NCBI GenBank assembly: GCA_015494435.1
Contig: WGBH01000104.1
Span: 1 to 14,227 of the forward strand
Direction: 5' to 3'
Origin: Thiotrichaceae bacterium
GTDB lineage: Bacteria > Pseudomonadota > Gammaproteobacteria > Thiotrichales > Thiotrichaceae
DNA length: 14,227 bases
The translations under genes were made by a program, and so were the position numbers. The notes below the pieces were generated by a model that saw only the letters and a program-made list of their open reading frames with translations, did no database searches and was not told the DNA's origin. Shown piece after piece: positions 7,706-14,227 of the stretch (position 1 is the first letter of the stretch; every line of letters starts with the position of its first letter).

Positions 7706-10415
7706 GATGAAATATAACCATCAAAATAAAGCCTTAATCGTCTGGGTTTTGATTTTTAGTATGTTGCTGTCTTTTGCAGTCCATGCCAAATCGCCTGCGG
7801 CAGGTACATTGATTAAAAATCAAGCCAGTGCAACCTATAAAGATGCCGATGGAGTGGAGCAAATGGCAACCTCTAATGTTGTTGCAACCTTGATCCAGCA
7901 AGTCGGTGCAATGGAGTTGGTGCAAGATCAAACTCGTTTAGGGGTAGCGGGTAATATAGTGTATTTACCGCATGTATTGACCAATACAGGAAATGGTGTT
8001 GATCGCTATGATCTGAGCGTCGCAAATATGACAGGTGATGATTATGATTTTGATCTTAGCAAGGCATTGATCTATGCCGACAAAGACAAAGATGGTCTGC
8101 CAGATGGCACTATGCCCATTACTTCAACGGATGCATTAGCGGCTAATGAATCCTTTTATTTTGTAATAGGCGCAGAAATTCCAGCAACAGCAAGCAATAC
8201 GCAACAAGGTAAACTGACTATTAAAGGGGTGAGCAACTTTGTTGAAACACCAACCGATATCGTGGTTGAAAAAATCAATACTGATACCGTGATAGTCTCT
8301 GATGAGGCGGTAATCAATGTTGTAAAAAGTATGAGTGCTAATTCGGGCGCATCGCCTAGTGGTGCTTATACGATTACATTAAGCTATGCGAATAAAGGAG
8401 TAGTGGCGGCTAGCAATATCGTTTTAAGCGATAGCTTACCCACTGGGATGGTGTATAAACCCAATAGTGCGCGCTGGAGCGAAACGGCTAATTCTGTTTT
8501 AACTGATAATGACAGTAATGATGCACAAGGGACTGCTCCTAAAACGGTTAAATACTGTGCCTATAGCGCTGATTGTAACGCTAAAGTATCTGCAATTATC
8601 TCTCAAATTGCGCCAGGTGCATCAGGTGAAATTAGCTTTGAAGTCACTATTGATACGGGTTTAGCTGCTTCAACTTTATTAAATATCGCTGAATTTTCTT
8701 ATCATAATGGGGCTAGCAATATCCCTGTTGCCAAGACCAATCAAGTGCCTTTTGAAATTCTGCAACAACCCGCTGTGGTTGCTAATGGTTCAACCACAGA
8801 TGCAACTGATGGAGCAGATAATAAAAAGGGAACAACGGATTCTTTTATTGTCGATAGCGCAAATCGAGGAGCAACGGTTATTTTTGATAATATCATTCGC
8901 AATACAGGCAATAGTGAGGATGTCTTTGATATTAGCATTGATGATCTTAATGCTACTTTTCCTGCTGATACCGTGTTCCAATTATTTCAATCGGATGGTT
9001 TCACACCGTTGATGGACAGCAATAATAATGGCACCGTAGATACAGGTATACTTGCGCCGAATGCCAGTTATAAAGTGGTCTTAAAAGCAATCTTACCCGT
9101 AGTAGCGTCAGGTAATAATGGCGGAGCAGGTTTTGATGTGACTAAAAAAGCCACCTCTTCTTTAGATAGCAGTGTCTTTAATACGGTCACAGATCATTTG
9201 GGAGAAATCATAGGTGATTCGGTTGATTTAACCAATAATGGCGATATTGCAACGGGAAGCGGTGTTGGCATCGGTCCAGAAGCGAGTGCTGTGACCACTG
9301 AAAATATTGTTCCTGCTGGGCAAGCAGTATTTAAACTCTTTGTTAATAATACCAGTAGCAGCAGTGGTAGTTATGAATTGCAAGCCAGTAGTAAAAAACC
9401 CTTTGAAGCGAATGTAATAGAAGCAGGCTGGCAGATTGCATTTTATCATGACGGTGGCAATAGTGATTGTTCAACCTTAGGGGCAGCTTCTGATACAACA
9501 AGCAATATCGCTGTAGCAGCAAGTCAGCTAATGTGTGCTGTAGTGACAGCACCTGCTAATGCAATAGCCGATGCCAAAGAACACCCTGTGTATTTTAAAG
9601 TTTATTCTCGTTTAACGGGCGCTTTTGATATTAAGCATGATGCCGTTGTGGTAGTTGAGCAACCTGCATTAAGTATGGCAGCTAATCAAGTGGGGCAAGT
9701 AGAGCCGGGTGCTTCGGTTGTTTATAGCCATCGTATTAGCAATAACGGCAATACGGCTTTAGAATGCATTAATGTAACCTCAGTTGATTTAGACCCACAA
9801 TCAGGCTGGTCTTCAGTGATCTATAAAGATATCAATGCAGATGGTCAACTAGATGCTGGAGATACGCCATTGGGTAATCAAGTCTTAGATGCAGGTCAAA
9901 GTTTTCCAATATTAATCAAACTATTTGCACCCACAACCGCTGCTATGGGAGTAAAAAACACCCAGACATTAACCGTTTCTGGTCATCAAAATGACGGAGA
10001 CGCTGATCCTAGCACTTGTACAGGCTTAATTTTAACAGATCAAGTGCAAGACGTTACCAGCATCAACACTTCAAAAATGAGCATTATTAAAGAACAAGCA
10101 ATTGATGCTGATTGTGACCATAATGCGGATAGCACATTCTCCACTACCGCCTTTCAAGTTCAACCAGGAGCCTGTGTTGTGTATCGCCTAACCGCCACCA
10201 ATACAGGCGCAAGCCCTGTAAAAAATGCCCGTATCGATGATGCAGCACCCACCTTCACACAGTTTTTTGGTGTAGCAACCGTCTCTCAAGGAAATATTAG
10301 CGGTGGTGTAACAGGAACAGATGGCACAATTACAGGCGGCAGTATTAATGGAGCAAATGTAACCCTTCAATCAGGTCAAACACTGGTACTGACCTTTGCG
10401 GTGAAGTTGGATTAG
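7704..10415 (+). CDS. Secreted multi-module NEW3/DUF11-like surface protein
   Basis: A 903-aa protein with a signal peptide (about 1-28, ending AVHA) and no barrel, transmembrane anchor, lipobox or sorting motif. The N-terminal module (30-195) matches the N-terminal module of the giant barrel protein: an early N-x-A stretch, PHxxxNTGN and a D/N-rich loop. Similar modules lie at about 375-500 and 660-765, and a loop-less one at 535-650. Calcium-type loops: DKDKDGLPDG (126-135), DSNNNGTVDTG (438-448) and DINADGQLDAGD (709-720). A DUF11-like domain spans 205-345, and a final DUF11-like domain (790-903) stops immediately after the strand LVLTFAVKLD, without the usual last strand. It is probably extracellular, and a structural or adhesive role is inference. 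The next in-frame ATG (7707) has better spacing from the weak GAGA and could be the start. It is likely linked functionally to the two upstream genes, but the 172-nt gap may allow separate control. Confidence 0.8.
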   Translation: MMKYNHQNKALIVWVLIFSMLLSFAVHAKSPAAGTLIKNQASATYKDADGVEQMATSNVVATLIQQVGAMELVQDQTRLGVAGNIVYLPHVLTNTGNGVDRYDLSVANMTGDDYDFDLSKALIYADKDKDGLPDGTMPITSTDALAANESFYFVIGAEIPATASNTQQGKLTIKGVSNFVETPTDIVVEKINTDTVIVSDEAVINVVKSMSANSGASPSGAYTITLSYANKGVVAASNIVLSDSLPTGMVYKPNSARWSETANSVLTDNDSNDAQGTAPKTVKYCAYSADCNAKVSAIISQIAPGASGEISFEVTIDTGLAASTLLNIAEFSYHNGASNIPVAKTNQVPFEILQQPAVVANGSTTDATDGADNKKGTTDSFIVDSANRGATVIFDNIIRNTGNSEDVFDISIDDLNATFPADTVFQLFQSDGFTPLMDSNNNGTVDTGILAPNASYKVVLKAILPVVASGNNGGAGFDVTKKATSSLDSSVFNTVTDHLGEIIGDSVDLTNNGDIATGSGVGIGPEASAVTTENIVPAGQAVFKLFVNNTSSSSGSYELQASSKKPFEANVIEAGWQIAFYHDGGNSDCSTLGAASDTTSNIAVAASQLMCAVVTAPANAIADAKEHPVYFKVYSRLTGAFDIKHDAVVVVEQPALSMAANQVGQVEPGASVVYSHRISNNGNTALECINVTSVDLDPQSGWSSVIYKDINADGQLDAGDTPLGNQVLDAGQSFPILIKLFAPTTAAMGVKNTQTLTVSGHQNDGDADPSTCTGLILTDQVQDVTSINTSKMSIIKEQAIDADCDHNADSTFSTTAFQVQPGACVVYRLTATNTGASPVKNARIDDAAPTFTQFFGVATVSQGNISGGVTGTDGTITGGSINGANVTLQSGQTLVLTFAVKLD

Positions 10416-10416
10416 A

Positions 10417-10460
10417 CCTTTAATCATAAAAAATCACTAAATATCAACCGTTAAAGGAGG
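10417..10460 (+). promoter_or_regulatory. Stem-loop that would sequester an orphan Shine-Dalgarno sequence
   Basis: AAAGGAGG (10453-10460) is a near-ideal ribosome binding site, but no ATG, GTG or TTG follows at usable spacing. CCTTTAA (10417-10423), directly after the stop codon of the upstream gene, is a perfect complement of TTAAAGG (10451-10457), so the two can pair across a 27-nt loop. The next gene begins about 100 nt further and has its own AAGGG. Confidence 0.3.
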
Positions 10461-10558
10461 GGGTATAAGCTATTAATCTTATATTCAGGCATTCGTCACT
10501 ATACTAAAAAACTCAAGCTAATAAAATTAATAAAAAAAGACTTAAGGGCAAAATAAAA

Positions 10559-12256
10559 ATGAAAAAAATATTAACAGCGTCTATCGCTGCCGTTTTAACA
10601 GCAGTTACAAGTTCAGGTGTTATGGCATTTGATACTTCTGGAGAAAATACTGGGCTTGACTCTACTAAAGCCACGGATGGACCCATTTTAGTACCTAATA
10701 ATACTCGTAAAGCAGCTTATCAAGGAAATTTACTACCACTGACTGGGGTGACACCATCGGTTACTACAAATCCTCATCCACCAAAAGAATCAGATGAAGG
10801 AATAAGACTTTATTCTGTAAAACCACATACTTCGACAAATCCCGCACTTTATGATATTTCCAATCGAGGCGATGCCTTAGTTTTTCCTTTTTTTAATCAA
10901 AAAGATGATTGGGGAACAGAGTTTGTTGTAAGAAATACTAGCAAATATCATGCAATTGTTGCGAAGGTTGCGGTTTATAGAAGCAGTGATTCATTAGAGG
11001 TTTTAGATTTTAATGTTTATTTATCAGCCACCGATGTAGTGCGCTTTAAAATAGAAAATGGCAAGCTCATTTCTGAAGATGGGTCTATTGTTCGTCGCGT
11101 TCCTTCTCCTAGTAGTAATTTGAATGATATAGCAGATGATGATTTTGCTTCTAAAACAACGCCCTTTGTTCGAGATCTAGAGCCAAAAAGTGGCTATGTT
11201 ATTGTTTATGGCATGGCGCAAGCTAAGGGTGATACTGATGATCCTGATTCACATGATTCACGTTACCATAATCAACATGCGCGATTATTTGCTAATTATC
11301 GTCGTGAGTTAGATATTTGTCGTCCTGGATGGCGTATTGGACATAGAAATGCAATGGAAAAAGGCACTTATATACGAAATACTATTATTTCTAATACTAC
11401 CTCAGGTGGAAAAACCTATTCTGCTGTTGAAAATTATAGTATTGCAGCACCAAATCAGGCAGAAAACTGTCGAACAGATGATCTGATTAAAGCAGGTAAC
11501 TTCTTTGGTGACGTGGGTGAACACCTATCAGGTACAGTCAGGCTTTATAATGGTACCAATGCACCAAGAGATATGATTCTTCCTGCAAAGGCGATTAAAA
11601 ATTTCACTTCTGAAAATAAAATTATTTGGGTAGAAGGAGAAATTGCTAATCTGCAAGATAGAAGAATTGCAGGTAACCAGCCTGATAGTAACGGGACAAT
11701 TCAGGACGTTGAATGGGCTGTATATAATGAGCAAGGTATTCGTGAAGATGCAAAAGCTTTCTCTGTTGTAAATACAGCCTATACCTTTAATGCAAATTCA
11801 GTCACTAATCAACTGGTTATTACACAACCTTATAAACGAGTATTAGTACAACTAGGTAATGATGATGGCTATTGGCGTGATACTACTGACAATTTTGGTA
11901 CTTTCTCCTTTATCTACAATGTATTTAACGAACATGAAAAAATGCAAGGTATCGATTACACTCAGTCTCCATATACGCCAGAGTTTCCTGTGGGTAGAAA
12001 CGAAGTTGAAATAATGCGTGATTTAGAGGTAGGAACTGATTTTGAAAAAGAAAATGGTTTTGCTCTGTTAAGGTTTGTTGATACACGCGGGTATAATGCG
12101 CAGATGCCTGCAATTATTACACAGATGATTGGTAGTACTGTTGCTGGTGTTCCTCAGATTAACTGGATTTATTCACCCACTGATTTGTTTACAAATAAAG
12201 ATTGTCCTAATCCATCATCATCTGCAGCAGATCCAAATCAACTTTCATGTAACTAA
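10559..12256 (+). CDS. Secreted protein of a conserved family of unknown function
   Basis: A 565-aa protein with a classical signal peptide (1-23, ending VMA) and AAGGG 10 nt before the start. After a Thr/Pro-rich stretch (30-95) comes a conserved-looking core: RGDALVFPFF (103-112), W118, EFVVRNTS (121-128), HAIVAKVAVYRS (131-142) and EVLDFNVYLSATDVVRF (147-163). I recall related envelope proteins with a pattern of the type 'LVFPxx...W.T...V.NT...AVVAKV.FR...S.EVLDFNxYLSxxD' in sulfur-oxidising proteobacteria, with no assigned function. This is memory, not a search. It resembles a beta-sandwich. Four cysteines (254, 304, 549, 564) could make two disulfides. No barrel, lipobox or catalytic motif is visible. 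Its place in a run of exported surface proteins suggests an envelope or extracellular role. Confidence 0.85.
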   Translation: MKKILTASIAAVLTAVTSSGVMAFDTSGENTGLDSTKATDGPILVPNNTRKAAYQGNLLPLTGVTPSVTTNPHPPKESDEGIRLYSVKPHTSTNPALYDISNRGDALVFPFFNQKDDWGTEFVVRNTSKYHAIVAKVAVYRSSDSLEVLDFNVYLSATDVVRFKIENGKLISEDGSIVRRVPSPSSNLNDIADDDFASKTTPFVRDLEPKSGYVIVYGMAQAKGDTDDPDSHDSRYHNQHARLFANYRRELDICRPGWRIGHRNAMEKGTYIRNTIISNTTSGGKTYSAVENYSIAAPNQAENCRTDDLIKAGNFFGDVGEHLSGTVRLYNGTNAPRDMILPAKAIKNFTSENKIIWVEGEIANLQDRRIAGNQPDSNGTIQDVEWAVYNEQGIREDAKAFSVVNTAYTFNANSVTNQLVITQPYKRVLVQLGNDDGYWRDTTDNFGTFSFIYNVFNEHEKMQGIDYTQSPYTPEFPVGRNEVEIMRDLEVGTDFEKENGFALLRFVDTRGYNAQMPAIITQMIGSTVAGVPQINWIYSPTDLFTNKDCPNPSSSAADPNQLSCN

Positions 12257-12292
12257 TAGTTTGAAGGCTGTGTAATAGTATATGTGAAAAAT

Positions 12293-12322
12293 TCTCTTGC
12301 ATCATTTAATTTATGCGAGAGA
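12293..12322. other. 10-bp stem-loop between the unknown secreted protein and the repeat lipoprotein
   Basis: TCTCTTGCAT (12293-12302) pairs with ATGCGAGAGA (12313-12322) with one G-U pair around a 10-nt loop. No T-tract follows on the + strand. Reading the - strand, the stem is followed by ATTTTT, but no - strand gene lies there to need a terminator. It may mark an mRNA end or stabilise the upstream message. Confidence 0.45.
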
Positions 12323-12360
12323 TATATACTTAGAATAATAAAAAATTAACGGGGAAAATA

Positions 12361-13836
12361 ATGAGAAAAATTATATTGGCACCTATTGTACTAGGCGTAC
12401 TAGCAAGTGCCGTCATTACTGGTTGTGGCAGTAGCAGTAGTAATAAGTCAGAAACGGGTGAAAAAAAGGTATGTGATTATAATATTCAAGGCGGAAATAC
12501 GGTTGATGTTATGTTTGGTACGGTTTATACCAATCCATCGGTAAAAGTTACCAAAGAAGGTAAAGATGTTACCTTTAAGATGGAAGGTACAGTTGATACC
12601 AGTAAACTAGGTACTTATGAAGTCACTTATACAGGTGAAAGTTGTAAAAATACTCAAGTGCGTACAGTAAAAGTTGTGCCATCATCATGTGCTTATGAAT
12701 TAAAGGGTGATAACCCACTTCAAATGAGTCTTGGTGATACCTTTGCGGAGCCTGGTTTTACAGTCAAAGATATTAATAACAAGGCAGTTACCGCTGCGGT
12801 GACAGGAACGGTTGATACCTCAATAGTCGGTGATTATACCTTAACCTATAAGGGGGAAGGTTGTAAGAACTCGCAAACACGTACGGTACAAGTTGTTGGT
12901 GGTCGCTGTGATTATACAGTAGCAGGGGATAACCCATTAATGCTTAATCTTGATGATACGTATAGCGATCCTGGTGTAGTGGTTAAAGATTCCAAGCAAA
13001 AGACGGTAACAAGCACTGTATCAGGAACAGTTGATACATCAACAGTCGGTAATTACACGCTTACTTATAAAGGTACTGGATGTTCAAATACACAAATACG
13101 TAAGGTAACTGTTAATGCGCCAGTAGCTGGGGTCTGTACTTATGATTTAAACGGTGATAATCCATTGGAAGTGACAAAGGGAGGAGCTTATCAAGAGCTT
13201 GGTGTTACTATTAAAGATGCTAATGATAAGACCGTTACAGGGACGACATCAGGTTCTGTGGATACATCTAAACTGGGTGATAATACGATTACCTATCAAA
13301 GTGATAGTTGTACAAATACGGCTACTAGAACAGTAAAGATTGTTTCTGCAGATTGTTCATACACACTTGCTGGTAATGATCCTTTAATATTAAGCAAAGG
13401 TGATACGTTTTCTGATCCTGGGGTAGAGGTAAAAGACAGCGCTGGTTCAGTTGTAACCAGTACTCGTTCTGGTGAGGTAAATACGGCAAAATTAGGTGAT
13501 TATACGCTAACTTATCAGGGTAAAGACTGTGCTAATTCACAGACTCGCACTGTAACAGTTGAGCTGCAAACTTGTGCCTATAAATTGCTTGGTGATTCAC
13601 CGTTGGAAATTATAGTGAATAGTGCCTATGTAGATTCAGGCGCTGAAATTAAAGATAAGTCTGGCGTAGTGATTAAGGCTAAAGCGATGGGTACAGGCAT
13701 TGTTGATACAACAAAAGTCGGCGAATATGTTGTGAACTATAAAGCAGAAGCTTGTGGTAATGCGGTAGACCGTATTGTGAAGGTAAGAGCACTGACTAAT
13801 AATGAGTTGAAAGAAACGATTTTACCAAAAATCTAA
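12361..13836 (+). CDS. Lipoprotein with six Ig-like repeats, each with a cysteine pair
   Basis: A 491-aa predicted lipoprotein with GGGG 6 nt before the ATG. The lipobox is ITGC, with the acylated Cys at 22, followed by a Ser-rich tether (24-37). Gly at +2 predicts the outer membrane. From residue 38 there are six tandem repeats of 72-76 aa (starts at C38, C110, C183, C259, C332 and C405). Each has the pattern C-x-Y...GDNPL...GDTY.DPGV.VKD...V....G.VDTS.VG.YTLTY.G..C.N.QTRTV.V. This fits the DUF5011/Cry22-type bacterial surface Ig-like fold. The added feature is a Cys at the repeat start and a second near position 58 of every repeat, so an intradomain disulfide in each is likely. No enzyme motif is visible. 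A role as a rigid surface stalk or adhesin is inference. A terminator follows 28 nt after the stop. Confidence 0.9.
   Translation: MRKIILAPIVLGVLASAVITGCGSSSSNKSETGEKKVCDYNIQGGNTVDVMFGTVYTNPSVKVTKEGKDVTFKMEGTVDTSKLGTYEVTYTGESCKNTQVRTVKVVPSSCAYELKGDNPLQMSLGDTFAEPGFTVKDINNKAVTAAVTGTVDTSIVGDYTLTYKGEGCKNSQTRTVQVVGGRCDYTVAGDNPLMLNLDDTYSDPGVVVKDSKQKTVTSTVSGTVDTSTVGNYTLTYKGTGCSNTQIRKVTVNAPVAGVCTYDLNGDNPLEVTKGGAYQELGVTIKDANDKTVTGTTSGSVDTSKLGDNTITYQSDSCTNTATRTVKIVSADCSYTLAGNDPLILSKGDTFSDPGVEVKDSAGSVVTSTRSGEVNTAKLGDYTLTYQGKDCANSQTRTVTVELQTCAYKLLGDSPLEIIVNSAYVDSGAEIKDKSGVVIKAKAMGTGIVDTTKVGEYVVNYKAEACGNAVDRIVKVRALTNNELKETILPKI
12472..13833 (+). repeat. Six tandem protein-coding repeats (216-228 bp each, last about 261 bp with tail)
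   Basis: Repeat starts are at 12472, 12688, 12907, 13135, 13354 and 13573, so spacing is 216, 219, 228, 219 and 219 bp. The conserved middle and end of each unit (G-x-VDTS-x-VG and TLTY) align throughout. Units 2, 3 and 5 are closest to one another. Units 1 and 6 are the most diverged, which suggests expansion from the centre of the array. Confidence 0.85.
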
Positions 13837-13864
13837 ATTTTAGATAATGAAGCAAACCTAAAAA

Positions 13865-13899
13865 CCATCGCTATTAATTTAGCGATGGCTTTTTTTATT
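13865..13899 (+). terminator. Rho-independent terminator closing the surface-protein gene series
   Basis: CCATCGCTA (13865-13873) pairs perfectly with TAGCGATGG (13880-13888) around a 6-nt TTAATT loop. It is followed by CTTTTTTTATT. The position 28 nt after the stop of the repeat lipoprotein is typical. Confidence 0.92.
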
Positions 13900-13904
13900 C
13901 CCAA

Positions 13905-13947
13905 TTGACAAATCACAATTTATCTACAAAGCATAACAGAGTATGAT
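13905..13947 (+). promoter_or_regulatory. Possible promoter region of the hemJ-like gene
   Basis: A perfect -35 hexamer TTGACA lies at 13905-13910, but no good -10 lies 16-18 nt after it. A good -10 hexamer, TATGAT, lies at 13942-13947, 31 nt downstream, with only the weak TTTATC (13919-13924) at correct spacing. A promoter here is expected because a terminator lies just upstream, but the exact elements are uncertain. Confidence 0.35.
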
Positions 13948-13979
13948 CCCGCTCTTATTTATTTTAGGGTATGCAAGCA

Positions 13980-14227
13980 ATGTTGTGGTTAAAGGTATTT
14001 CATATTTTATTTGTAATGTCATGGATGGCAGGTATTTTTTATTTACCTAGAATATTCGTTCATTATATTGAAGCTAAAAAAGAAGGGCAACAAGTTGATC
14101 GTCTCGCTATTATGGCGAAGAAACTTTATGATTTTATGACATTAATGATGATGCTAGCGATAGGGTCGGGGATCTATTTATGGTTGGCTTATTGGCCATT
14201 ATTAATAGGATGGTTATATGTAAAGAT
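13980..14227 (+). CDS. hemJ: HemJ-like protoporphyrinogen IX oxidase, N-terminal part (runs off the window)
   Basis: The first 82 codons are visible and the 3' end lies beyond the window. HemJ (UPF0093/CopD-related family) is an inner-membrane protein that oxidises protoporphyrinogen IX to protoporphyrin IX in heme synthesis. The sequence opens with MLWLKVFHILFV, contains FYLPRIFVHY, then KKLYDFMT, and ends in GWLYVK. This matches the family layout of a helix with an early conserved His (here His8) and a conserved Lys after the second helix (here Lys82), the two residues reported as heme ligands in cyanobacterial HemJ. I prefer the ATG at 13980 because AGGG (13966-13969) is 10 nt before it but only 1 nt before the in-frame ATG at 13971, and because family members usually start at this point. 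It is separated from the surface-protein locus by a terminator, so it is probably functionally unrelated. Confidence 0.85.
   Translation, partial: MLWLKVFHILFVMSWMAGIFYLPRIFVHYIEAKKEGQQVDRLAIMAKKLYDFMTLMMMLAIGSGIYLWLAYWPLLIGWLYVK

Noticed and set aside
8707..9012. 101-codon + strand reading frame inside the module protein gene
   Set aside because: It overlaps the 903-aa gene in another frame, has a hydrophobic, unpatterned translation and no ribosome binding site. The host frame has clear domain motifs throughout.
10478..10505. Promoter with TATACT (10500-10505) as -10 before the unknown secreted protein
   Set aside because: No acceptable -35 hexamer occurs 16-18 nt upstream, and in AT-rich DNA a lone -10 match is not informative.
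12472..13833. Regular repeats of about 219 bp considered as a noncoding array
   Set aside because: The periodicity is fully explained by six protein domains in one open frame.

Overview
The window looks like a low-GC gammaproteobacterial chromosome segment (roughly 40% G+C by eye). The evidence is Gram-negative: a giant protein with an outer-membrane beta-barrel tail, an OmpA-type lipoprotein, a second lipoprotein with a Lol-type lipobox, a SPOR domain, and the start of a proteobacterial-type hemJ gene. I cannot name the genus. The surface-protein families resemble those I associate with sulfur oxidisers and methylotrophs, but that is recollection and not a search. All recognised genes lie on the + strand.

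Layout: 1-370 is noncoding, AT-rich and full of structure (a 14-bp tandem repeat, two hairpins and a 6-2-6 palindrome). At 371-6811 lies a giant outer-membrane protein (about 2146 aa). It has a secreted N-terminal half of Ig-like modules (NEW3-like, DUF11-like, SdrB/carboxypeptidase-regulatory-like), then a SPOR peptidoglycan-binding domain, two more Ig-like domains and a barrel of roughly 780 residues. At 6848-7531 lies an OmpA-family lipoprotein with a lysine-rich KYKT-repeat linker. At 7704-10415 lies a secreted protein made of the same NEW3/DUF11-like modules as the giant protein. At 10559-12256 lies a secreted protein of a conserved family of unknown function. At 12361-13836 lies a lipoprotein of six tandem Ig-like repeats, each with a conserved cysteine pair. 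A clear rho-independent terminator (13865-13899) closes the series, and a hemJ-like gene starts at 13980 and runs off the window.

The five genes before the terminator are all predicted to be exported and read as one surface-structure locus. A plausible reading, which is inference, is that the barrel protein and the OmpA lipoprotein form an outer-membrane unit held to peptidoglycan by two different binding domains. The secreted module protein (7704-10415), which shares its N-terminal module with the barrel protein, would then be a substrate, partner or polymer subunit, with the last two genes as accessory surface components. I recognise no named system with exactly this gene set. The 36-nt gap between the first two genes supports co-transcription. 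The 172-, 143- and 104-nt gaps further on each contain RNA-structure or leader-repeat signals that could set different expression levels.
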